This document shows positions 32,334 through 39,478 of a DNA stretch of 45,126 nucleotides, piece after piece. The stretch comes from Acidobacteria bacterium RIFCSPLOWO2_12_FULL_67_14b. GTDB taxonomy: Bacteria; Acidobacteriota; Vicinamibacteria; Vicinamibacterales; UBA2999. The notes under the pieces are model-generated. The model was not told the origin of the DNA and searched no databases. It saw only the letters and a list, made by a program, of their open reading frames with translations. The DNA lies in the NCBI GenBank assembly GCA_001768615.1, contig MELE01000120.1, positions 19,827-64,952 on the forward strand, read 5' to 3'. Position numbers and translations under genes: made by a program. Position 1 is the first letter of the stretch, and each line of letters starts with the position of its first letter.

Positions 32334-32361
32334 TTCTGCCTTCTGCCTTCTGCCTTGTTAC
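32334..32361. repeat. Heptamer tandem array, unit TTCTGCC (4 copies)
   Basis: TTCTGCC at 32334, 32341 and 32348, followed by TTGTTAC (32355). The last unit contains the TAA stop (32358-32360) of the upstream PQQ gene. The array fills the spacer up to the Tat-signal start codon. Confidence 0.9.
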
Positions 32362-33779
32362 TTCTTGAGCTGAGCACCCTCGGCCAGCGAGTAGAGCTGG
32401 TTGCGGTTCATGATAAACAGCGCGCCGTTGGCCGGGACCGCGGTGGCGTAGACGGAGCTGCCCATGTTCTGCTCCGACACCAGCTTGAACGTCTTGCCGT
32501 GTTCGACCACGGCGACGTCGCCGTCTTCATCCCCGAGGTAGATCTTGTCGCCGATCAGCATCGGCGACCCCCAGATGGCCGCGAACATGTCGTGGGTCCA
32601 GTACAGCTTGCCCGTCTTCACATCGAGGCAGTGCAGGAAGCCGCTGAAGTCGGCGAGGTAGATCAGGCCGTCCTTGATCGCGGCGGTCGAGATCGAGCGG
32701 CGGATCTTGTCGAAGTGCCAGAGCCGTCCCGTCATGGTGATGTCGCCGCGCTTGGTGCCGTCGATCGCGTAGGCGTGGCCGACGCCTTCGCCGTGCTCGG
32801 GGTCCTGGCCGTTGGAGATATAGACCACGTTGTCGAAAATCACCGGCGTGCTGATCACCTCGTTGCGCGTCTTGGGCCACAACGATTCCTTCGGGTTGGT
32901 ATCGAACTCCCACAGCTTCTTGCCGGTGGCCGCCTCGTAGCCGCGTACCCAGCCGTCACCCTGCGCGTGCACGACCTGCCGGACCCCGCCGATGTCGCCC
33001 ACCGCCGGCGTCGACCACTGGCCGTGCAGGATGCGATCGCCCACCGAGTTGTCTTCCCACGCGAGCTTGCCCGTCGTGCGATCGATCGCGATCAGCGACG
33101 GCGCCTTCGGCGACGGGATGTTGACGTGACTTTCGTCCTGGCCGTTGCCGGTGCTGCAGTAGAGCAGGTTGGCGTCGGCGACCGGCGAGCAGTTGGCGAG
33201 GTTGTGCGGGAACGCCCCGACCTCCTCGATCATGTCGAACACCCAGAGGATGTCGGGATCGTTCTTGCCCGTCAGCTTCTCGTCCTTCGTGGGGCCATCG
33301 TTCTCGTTGTCGTGAAAGCCCTGGACGTCGGCGGCGACGATCTGGCCACGGTTCGACGTGAAGTAGGCCACGCCGTCCATGATCAGCGCGGAGCTGGCGA
33401 TGCCCTGGTACGGCCAGTCGTTGGCGCGCCCCGACGACAGCTTCTCGAAGGTCGCCTGCCACAGGAACTCGCCGGTGGCCTCGCGGAACGCCATCACCAC
33501 GCCGCGGTCGCCGGGCTGCTTCGGATCGCGCAGCGCTTCGTTGTTCGTGCCGATGATCACGACGCCGCTGCCGACCGACGGATTGCCGTACGACTGCGAG
33601 CCGAGCTCGGCCACCCACTTCACGTTCTTCCCGGTCTTGATGTCCCACGCGGTCGGGAGGCCGGTCATGGGCGAGACCATGTTGCGGCTCGGCGTGCCGC
33701 CCCACATGGGCCAGTCGGCCGACAGGCCGGCGCCGGCGACCAGCAGAAGAATGAGGACAAAGGACGCGCGTTTCATCAT
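32358..33779 (-). CDS. Secreted PQQ-like beta-propeller protein
   Basis: A 473-residue exported protein with a signal peptide (RASFVLILLLVAGAGLSADWP). The WPMWGGTPSRNMVSP start and propeller blades (GVVMAFREATGEFLWQATFEKL, GYEAATGKKLWEFDT, HCLDVKTGKLYWTHDMF) are typical of PQQ-like proteins. Start codons at 33779 and 33776 both overlap the upstream stop; the longer is given. It is translationally coupled to the larger PQQ/LamG protein and followed by the heptamer array and the Tat-type homologue, so three propeller genes are consecutive. Exact role unknown. Confidence 0.9.
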   Translation of the reverse strand: MMKRASFVLILLLVAGAGLSADWPMWGGTPSRNMVSPMTGLPTAWDIKTGKNVKWVAELGSQSYGNPSVGSGVVIIGTNNEALRDPKQPGDRGVVMAFREATGEFLWQATFEKLSSGRANDWPYQGIASSALIMDGVAYFTSNRGQIVAADVQGFHDNENDGPTKDEKLTGKNDPDILWVFDMIEEVGAFPHNLANCSPVADANLLYCSTGNGQDESHVNIPSPKAPSLIAIDRTTGKLAWEDNSVGDRILHGQWSTPAVGDIGGVRQVVHAQGDGWVRGYEAATGKKLWEFDTNPKESLWPKTRNEVISTPVIFDNVVYISNGQDPEHGEGVGHAYAIDGTKRGDITMTGRLWHFDKIRRSISTAAIKDGLIYLADFSGFLHCLDVKTGKLYWTHDMFAAIWGSPMLIGDKIYLGDEDGDVAVVEHGKTFKLVSEQNMGSSVYATAVPANGALFIMNRNQLYSLAEGAQLKK

Positions 33780-35965
33780 TGGCTCTTGTAAACCTTCACG
33801 TTGTCGAAGTAGACGTCGGAGATGCCGTCGGCGTAGATGCCGGGGCTTCCCATCTGGTGGGGGATCTTGTCGATCTTCTCGACGGTCCAGGCGGCCGGCT
33901 CGGCGTCGGCCGCCGGCCACACCTTGCCGCGGATGCGCGCGCTACCGTCGGCCAGGTGATCCACGCGCAGCTTCATGCGGTACCACTGGTCGGCGTCCCA
34001 CGCGAATGGCACGCGCACGGTCATTTCGTCCGCCGCCTGCCACGGGTGCAGCTCGAGCTTCTGGCCGTTGGCGAACAGCACCAGGCCGTAGCGTTCGTTG
34101 ATCAAACCGACGTCGCCGCGCTGGCGCCGCTGCTCGCGGCCGCGGACGTCGGCCTCGATCGTGTACCCGGCGGCGTTCGGCAGGCCGAAGTACACCTTCG
34201 AGCGGCGGCCGACGGTGTCGTCACGCGGGCGCACCAGGACGTTCCCGGCACCTTCGACCGTGCGTTGAAACACCTTGCCGGGCGCGCCGGTCCACCACGA
34301 CGGCGGCGCCTCGGACGTCGCGTTCTCGAAATCGAAGCTCCACGGCAGCGGCGCGATCACGCGCACGCGCGCGGTGCCGCTCAAGCCGCCGACGGTGGCC
34401 TTGATGAACCCCGCCGTCGAGCCCGCGCCCGGCGCCGTGTAGACACCCTTCGCATCCACGCCGCCCGCCAGCTGATCCACGGCCCACTGCGCGGCGGGCT
34501 CGTCGCGAATGAAGTTGCCCTTGGCATCGAAGAGCCGCGCCTTGAGCGTCACGCTCTGCCCCGGCGACAGCAGCGACTCGTACGGGAACACTTGGACGAC
34601 GGCGGGGGCGGCGGGGGCGGCAGGGGCAGCGGGGGCAGCGGGGGCGCGACGGGCGGCAACCCGCTTACCGATCGCATAGAGAGCCTCCATGCTCGTCACA
34701 TAGACGCGGCCATCGGCCACGATCGGCGAGGCCACGATCGGCTCCGGCGTTTGCGCCGGGCCCAGCAGATCCTCGTCGAGCACCTCGACCCCGGTGGCCG
34801 ACGGGCGCAGGATGAAAAACTTGCCGTTCTCGGTGCCGACGTAGAGCTTGCCGTCGGCCAGCACCGGCGACCCCTTCTGCAGGGTGCCGAGCGTCTTTTC
34901 CCACAACCGCGCGCCGGTCTTCAAATCGAAGGCGCCGACGATGGCGCTGTTGTCCATGGTGTAGAGGCGATCACCGTCCAGCACCGGCGAGGCGTAGGTC
35001 GGCAGGAAGCCGCGCGTCCGCCACTTGAACGCATCCGCCCCCAACACGCCGGTCTTCGTCGCATCGACCGCCGCGATCAGGCCCATCTCGGTGGTGTCGA
35101 TGTTCTCCTCACCATGCGTGATGTAGGCGACGTTGTCGCGGACGATCGCGCTGTTCAAGATGGCGCGCTTGCTCACTTCGATCGACCAGATCTTCTCGCC
35201 CGTGTTCACCTTCAACGCGTGATACACGCCGTCGGTGCCGCCGACAACCAGGGCGCGCGTACCCTCGATGGTGGCGACCACCGGTGTCGAGTAGTTCGTG
35301 TCGTAGTGCCGCGCCTGGGGCGAGCTCACCCAGACCGTGTGCCCCGTGCGCTTGTCGAACGCGAAGTAGCGGTTGCCGGTGCGGTTGAGATCGCCCCACG
35401 CGAGAATCAGGGCGTTCAGGATCACCTTGTCGCCCTCGATGATCGGCGACGTCGTGCGCCCGCCGTGCGTGGTCACCGCGCCGTACTCGTCCGGCAGCGA
35501 TCGATCCCAGAGCACCTTGCCGTCGGGCGCCAGGCAAACGAGCTGCGCCGCGACGGTGAACATGTAGATGTTGCCCGTCTCCGGATCCACGGCGGGCGAC
35601 GCCCACGACGAGCGGTGCTGCGGCACGTCGCTCAGGTACAGGCTGAAGCGCCGCTCCCACACGATTTTCCCGGTCTCCGCATCGAGCGCGACCAGGCGCT
35701 CCTGCGTGTTGGCGGGATCGCCCGTGGGCGTGTTGAGGTAAATGCGGTTGCCGAACACGACCGGGGACGACCGGCTGCCGATCGGGATCCGCCACGCCAG
35801 GTTGTCGCCCGACGGCGACCACTTCGACGGCAGGTTGGTCTCGGCGGACCGCCCGTCGCGCGACGGTCCCCGCCATTCGGGCCAGTCGCTGGCGCCGGTC
35901 ACCGCGCCGGTGCTGGCGGCCAGGAGGGCCGCACCCACTACTCGCCTCAGGATCTTGGTCGTCAT
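33776..35965 (-). CDS. PQQ-like propeller protein with C-terminal LamG-like domain
   Basis: A 729-residue secreted protein with signal peptide (RRVVGAALLAASTGAVTGAS). Residues about 25-440 are PQQ-like blades, opening WPEWRGPSRDGRSAETNLPSKW, which is a phrase common in acidobacterial and planctomycete propellers. An Ala/Pro tandem linker (APAAPAAPAAPAAPA) at about 443-458 is encoded by a C-rich repeat. After an Ig-like segment (VQVFPYESLLSPGQSVTLKARL...AQWAV), the C-terminal 200 residues (FDFENATSEAPPSWWTGAPG ... GISDVYFDNVKVYKSQ) look like a LamG/DUF1080-type beta-sandwich that may bind sugars. It precedes the second PQQ gene by a 4-bp overlap. Confidence 0.9.
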   Translation of the reverse strand: MTTKILRRVVGAALLAASTGAVTGASDWPEWRGPSRDGRSAETNLPSKWSPSGDNLAWRIPIGSRSSPVVFGNRIYLNTPTGDPANTQERLVALDAETGKIVWERRFSLYLSDVPQHRSSWASPAVDPETGNIYMFTVAAQLVCLAPDGKVLWDRSLPDEYGAVTTHGGRTTSPIIEGDKVILNALILAWGDLNRTGNRYFAFDKRTGHTVWVSSPQARHYDTNYSTPVVATIEGTRALVVGGTDGVYHALKVNTGEKIWSIEVSKRAILNSAIVRDNVAYITHGEENIDTTEMGLIAAVDATKTGVLGADAFKWRTRGFLPTYASPVLDGDRLYTMDNSAIVGAFDLKTGARLWEKTLGTLQKGSPVLADGKLYVGTENGKFFILRPSATGVEVLDEDLLGPAQTPEPIVASPIVADGRVYVTSMEALYAIGKRVAARRAPAAPAAPAAPAAPAVVQVFPYESLLSPGQSVTLKARLFDAKGNFIRDEPAAQWAVDQLAGGVDAKGVYTAPGAGSTAGFIKATVGGLSGTARVRVIAPLPWSFDFENATSEAPPSWWTGAPGKVFQRTVEGAGNVLVRPRDDTVGRRSKVYFGLPNAAGYTIEADVRGREQRRQRGDVGLINERYGLVLFANGQKLELHPWQAADEMTVRVPFAWDADQWYRMKLRVDHLADGSARIRGKVWPAADAEPAAWTVEKIDKIPHQMGSPGIYADGISDVYFDNVKVYKSQ
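34604..34644 (+). repeat. G-rich repeat with quadruplex potential in the linker region
   Basis: On the plus strand five G-runs of 4-5 bases are separated by 4-5 nt (GGGGGCGGCGGGGG, then CGGCAGGGGC, CAGCGGGGG, CAGCGGGGGC), a pattern able to form a G-quadruplex. It is the template for the Ala/Pro linker of the gene on the minus strand. Confidence 0.55.
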
Positions 35966-35977
35966 GGGATCAACTCT

Positions 35978-37099
35978 TTATACCACCTTGCCCAGGGAAT
36001 TCCGGGCCACCTCGGCCACCGCCAGGCCGGTGGCGGCGGCCAACACGACCACGGCGGGGACGACGTAGTTGGCCCCCCAGGAGGCGATGTCGGAGAAGTC
36101 CTCCGCGCTCCGCACCACCATCATCAGGATCAAGGGGACCGCCAGTACGACGCCGAGTCCGGCCATCTGGCTCGCGATTCGGCGGGGGCGAATCGCCATC
36201 ACCACCGCGAGCGTCGCCAGCGTCGCGGCCGCGCCCGCCGACGCCTGCCAGCCGGGCAGCATGATCGCCGCCTCGCCGAACACGTGCATCGGACCGTAGC
36301 CGCCCGGCCCCCATTGAAACAGCGCCAGGTGGATGATGACGGCAAGCGCCGCCCCCGACAGCGTGGCGACGCTGCCCAGCCTGTGGCCGCGCGCGATCAG
36401 GCCAATCGCGGCGGGCACAAAGGGAAACACCGCTCGCGCGGTCCCCACGGCGACGGCCAGCGCCGTGACGCCGATGGCCGTGGATGTCGCGCGGGTCTCG
36501 ACCGCGAGCAGCAGCAGGATCGCGCTCGCACATCCCACGGCCACTTGATCCGATCCGATCGCGACCGCTTCCCAGAACACCAGCGACGTCCCCAGGATCA
36601 CACCGGCGCCGGCCGCGGCGATGCCGCCCGCGGTGCGCGCCAGTGTCCACCCGCCGAGCGCCAGCGCCACGACCGGGGCCAGAATGTACGCACCGGCCGC
36701 AACAAACGGTACGTGCAGCAGGACCCACACCGGGCCGGGGCTCGGCGGGTTGTCCAGATAGGTCGGCGTCGCAAACGGGTAGCGCCCGGCCATGATGCCC
36801 GACGCCATGTCCCTCAACGCATCGTCCTGGTCCGATCCCAGGCCCATCTGGCTGCGCGCGTCGGCGCTGGGATAGATCGCGCCGGCCACGATCACCATGA
36901 GCACGCTCGCCGCGATCAGGACCCACCGAGGACGCAGGCGGCCCCGCAGGAGAAGAATGCAGCCGAGCACACCGGCGGCGATCATGCCGGCCGTCCCCGG
37001 CACGCGCAGCGGCGGCGGCAGGTACAGGACGATGGCCCGCAGCGACGCGAGCGCCGACACGGCGACGGTGCCGAGCACCATCGCCCACAGCCGCGTCAT
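35978..37099 (-). CDS. Polytopic membrane protein, possible GT-C glycosyltransferase
   Basis: A 373-residue integral membrane protein with about ten hydrophobic segments, for example AMVLGTVAVSALASLRAIVLYL, WVLIAASVLMVIVAGAIY and VVPAVVVLAAATGLAVAEVA. After the first helices a periplasmic loop reads GSDQDDALRDMASGIMAGRYPFATPTYLDNPPSPGP, where the acidic DQDD and the aromatic/Pro segment resemble the first loop of GT39/GT87-type lipid-linked sugar transferases. This comparison is weak, so function is tentative. Start ATG 37099 overlaps the M28 stop (ATGA); 12 bp separate it from the PQQ/LamG gene. Confidence 0.75.
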   Translation of the reverse strand: MTRLWAMVLGTVAVSALASLRAIVLYLPPPLRVPGTAGMIAAGVLGCILLLRGRLRPRWVLIAASVLMVIVAGAIYPSADARSQMGLGSDQDDALRDMASGIMAGRYPFATPTYLDNPPSPGPVWVLLHVPFVAAGAYILAPVVALALGGWTLARTAGGIAAAGAGVILGTSLVFWEAVAIGSDQVAVGCASAILLLLAVETRATSTAIGVTALAVAVGTARAVFPFVPAAIGLIARGHRLGSVATLSGAALAVIIHLALFQWGPGGYGPMHVFGEAAIMLPGWQASAGAAATLATLAVVMAIRPRRIASQMAGLGVVLAVPLILMMVVRSAEDFSDIASWGANYVVPAVVVLAAATGLAVAEVARNSLGKVV

Positions 37100-38748
37100 T
37101 GCGCGGTCGGCGGCGGCAGCACCGGCCGCAACGCGGGCCGCAATGCGGAGGCGGCGAGGTCCCAGCTGGCCTGGTACACCAACCGGGCGATCTTCTCCAT
37201 CTTCACGTAGTTGATCTTCTCGGGACGATCGTTCGTCGTGTGGTAGTCGGGATGCAGACCGGTGTGGATCCAGACGCCAGGCACGCCACGCTGGATGAAC
37301 GGCCAGTGATCGCTGCGGCGCATCAGGTTCGAGGCGTTGTTGTCGTAGCGGTACTTCAACTCGAGGCCGATGCCCTGGTTCGCGCGGTCGAGCGCAGCCC
37401 GCAGATCGGGATTGCGCACCGAGCCGATGATGTTGCTCGCGTTCTGGTTCGATTCCGCGGTCTGGATCTCGAGGCCGCGGAACCGCCCGCCGCCCCCCGC
37501 TTCGACCTCTTCGTTCCGGCCGATCATGTCCATGTTCAGGTTGGCCACGATCTGGTCGAGCGGCACGAGGGGAAACTCGGTGTAGGCCCAGGCGCCGAGC
37601 AAGCCGCGTTCTTCGGAATTCCACGCCGCGAAGATGATCGACCGCCGCGGCCGCCGGCCGGCCTGCGCGGCCAGCGCGTAGGCCTCCGCGATCTCCAGCA
37701 GCCCGACGATGCCCGACCCATCATCGTCGGCGCCGTTGAAGAGGCGGGGACCGTCGGCGCCCTCGTGATCGTAATGCGCGCCGATCAGCACGTACTCGCT
37801 TTTCAGTTGCGGATCGGCGCCCTCGAGCGTCGCCACGATGCTGCGATCGGGCACCGTGTGGCGGGCCACGCTCGTCTTCAGCCGTACCGAGACGTTGAGC
37901 GGCACCGGCATGACGCCGCCGGGCGCTTCCGCCGTGCGCGCCAGCTCCACGAACGGACGCTTCGCGCCGGCCGCCAGCGCCTCGCCGATTGACGCCGACA
38001 CCTGCACCACTGGAATGCGTACCTGCTCGGCCCACTTCATCAGGGTGTAGCGCTCGACGCGCGGCGGCGCCGCAGGCCAGTAGTTGCCCGCCTGCGCGCT
38101 GAAGTTGGAGGGCGCGCCGGCCTGGTTGTGAACGTCCTCGACGAAGATCACGCCGACGGCGCCCTTCGCTTGCGCGGCCAGCACCTTCTGCAACGGCGTG
38201 GCCGCTTCGGCGGTCACCAACCCGTCGAATGGGCTCGCGGGATCGTTCACGCCCGGCTCGCGATCGAGCACGAGCGCCACGCCGCCTCGGATCGCGTCCT
38301 TGTAGTCGTCGTGGCGGCGCTCCGGCGACACGATGCCGAAGCCGGCGAAGACGACGGTCCCCGTGACCTCGCCGCTTGCGGAGACGCGATGCGGATAAAA
38401 ATCCTGCAGCAGCCGGAGATCGGTGCGCGCCGACCCGTCGGCGGTGCCAAACGAGGCGGCGTTGCCGTCGCCGAGCGACGCCGTCATCAGCTGGTAGCGA
38501 TGTTCGTAGGTGCCGGCGTGCCCGCCGGGCCGCAGGCCCAGCCGCTCGAACCGCGAGCGGATCCAGTCGGCCGCCACCGCGTTGGCCGGCGTGTCGGTGA
38601 GCCGCCCCTGCATCCCGTCGCCGGCGAGAAAGAACAAATCGGCCCGCAGGTGATCCTGACGAATCGAGTCAATCTGGGGGGCGCGCGACGATTGGGCCGC
38701 CAAGGTGGCCGTGAGCGCAGTCAAAAGTACCAGGATGCGGGTCGTCAT
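37096..38748 (-). CDS. Secreted M28-family aminopeptidase
   Basis: A 550-residue exported zinc peptidase with a signal peptide (RILVLLTALTATLAAQ). A PA-type insert lies between the N-terminal part and the catalytic domain (EVTGTVVFAGFGIVSP ... QVRIPVVQVSASIGEAL). Metal and catalytic residues are complete: His in LIGAHYDHEG, the bridging Asp in NGADDDGSG, Glu-Glu in NSEERGLLGA, Asp in NMDMIGR and His in DYHTTNDRPEKI. It is the first gene of a six-gene minus-strand series ending in the VPS10-like gene. It diverges from the exopolysaccharide genes, with which it shares a 183-bp promoter region. Confidence 0.95.
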   Translation of the reverse strand: MTTRILVLLTALTATLAAQSSRAPQIDSIRQDHLRADLFFLAGDGMQGRLTDTPANAVAADWIRSRFERLGLRPGGHAGTYEHRYQLMTASLGDGNAASFGTADGSARTDLRLLQDFYPHRVSASGEVTGTVVFAGFGIVSPERRHDDYKDAIRGGVALVLDREPGVNDPASPFDGLVTAEAATPLQKVLAAQAKGAVGVIFVEDVHNQAGAPSNFSAQAGNYWPAAPPRVERYTLMKWAEQVRIPVVQVSASIGEALAAGAKRPFVELARTAEAPGGVMPVPLNVSVRLKTSVARHTVPDRSIVATLEGADPQLKSEYVLIGAHYDHEGADGPRLFNGADDDGSGIVGLLEIAEAYALAAQAGRRPRRSIIFAAWNSEERGLLGAWAYTEFPLVPLDQIVANLNMDMIGRNEEVEAGGGGRFRGLEIQTAESNQNASNIIGSVRNPDLRAALDRANQGIGLELKYRYDNNASNLMRRSDHWPFIQRGVPGVWIHTGLHPDYHTTNDRPEKINYVKMEKIARLVYQASWDLAASALRPALRPVLPPPTAQ

Positions 38749-38809
38749 GGCCCGAATCCTACGCCGTTTGCGGACAAACGAGGCCAGTCAACAACTTGTG
38801 CACCTGGAC

Positions 38810-38839
38810 TAGACACAAACGACAATATTGTCATATAAT
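38810..38839 (+). promoter_or_regulatory. Sigma-70-type promoter with palindromic operator, exopolysaccharide operon
   Basis: TAGACA (38810-38815, 5/6 to consensus), an 18-bp spacer, and a perfect TATAAT (38834-38839). A perfect 12-bp palindrome GACAATATTGTC (38821-38832) occupies the spacer, and TGTCAT recurs at 38830 and 38840. Such placement predicts repression by a dimeric regulator. The region is AT-rich compared with the rest of the window. The first gene starts 93 bp downstream. Confidence 0.65.
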
Positions 38840-38931
38840 GTCATGTAGTGTAGTCTCAGGTTCTTGGTCACGTCGTCCGATAAGGACAGGTAACATAGTC
38901 CGGGGCTATTCAGTCCTGACGGGTAGGCTGT

Positions 38932-39456
38932 ATGCGCACAACCAAATGGCTGATCGGCTGCGGGTTGGTGATGGTCCTGGCGGGGAGCGCCGGCGCCCAG
39001 CAGGGCACGTTCGTCCGCACGACGCCGAAGCTGGTGCTTGACGAAGGCGCCGGGGCCTACCAGCAGGCGGGCAACGCCTTGATTGGGACGGCGCGTGACA
39101 GCGCCGACGAGGTCATTCCCGACGCCCACATCCAGCTGCGCAACCTGCGGTCCGGCACGATCGATCAGGTGGCGACGACCAACGCGGAAGGGGCGTTTGC
39201 GTTCCGCTCGATCGAGCCCGGCACCTACGTGGTCGAGATGACGCTCGCCGGCGGCGGCGTGGCGGCCTTGAGCGAAGCGACGACGGTCGGCGCCGGCGAA
39301 GTGGTGCAGACGCTCGTGCGGCTGACGGCGCGGACGCGGTCGTTCGGCTGGTGGTTGGGCAGCACGGCCAACAGCGCCGTGTCCCAGGCGGCCAGCGTTG
39401 GCGTGCTGACGGTTGAACCTGGCTTGCCGGTAACGCCGGGGATCCCGAACCCCTAG
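38932..39456 (+). CDS. Exported protein with carboxypeptidase-regulatory-like domain
   Basis: A 174-residue protein with a signal peptide (WLIGCGLVMVLAGSAGAQ). After a linker, residues about 48-130 (NALIGTARDSADEVIPDAHIQLRNLRSGTIDQVATTNAEGAFAFRSIEPGTYVVEMTLAG) form a carboxypeptidase-regulatory-like beta-sandwich. The C-terminal tail is Gly/Ala/Pro-rich. It is the first gene of the plus-strand exopolysaccharide set, 22 bp before the tyrosine autokinase. It may be a surface or matrix component; no enzyme site is visible. Confidence 0.82.
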   Translation: MRTTKWLIGCGLVMVLAGSAGAQQGTFVRTTPKLVLDEGAGAYQQAGNALIGTARDSADEVIPDAHIQLRNLRSGTIDQVATTNAEGAFAFRSIEPGTYVVEMTLAGGGVAALSEATTVGAGEVVQTLVRLTARTRSFGWWLGSTANSAVSQAASVGVLTVEPGLPVTPGIPNP

Positions 39457-39478
39457 GGCGGCGTGGGATCGACCTGCA

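Noticed and set aside
33779-37210. A 1143-codon plus-strand open frame opposite the PQQ/membrane/M28 genes
   Set aside because: It is antisense to three well-supported genes, has Arg/Gly/Ala/His-rich composition and no domain; a typical long shadow frame in GC-rich DNA. The same applies to frames at 20947-23616, 24000-25370, 4354-5982 and 13949-15523.
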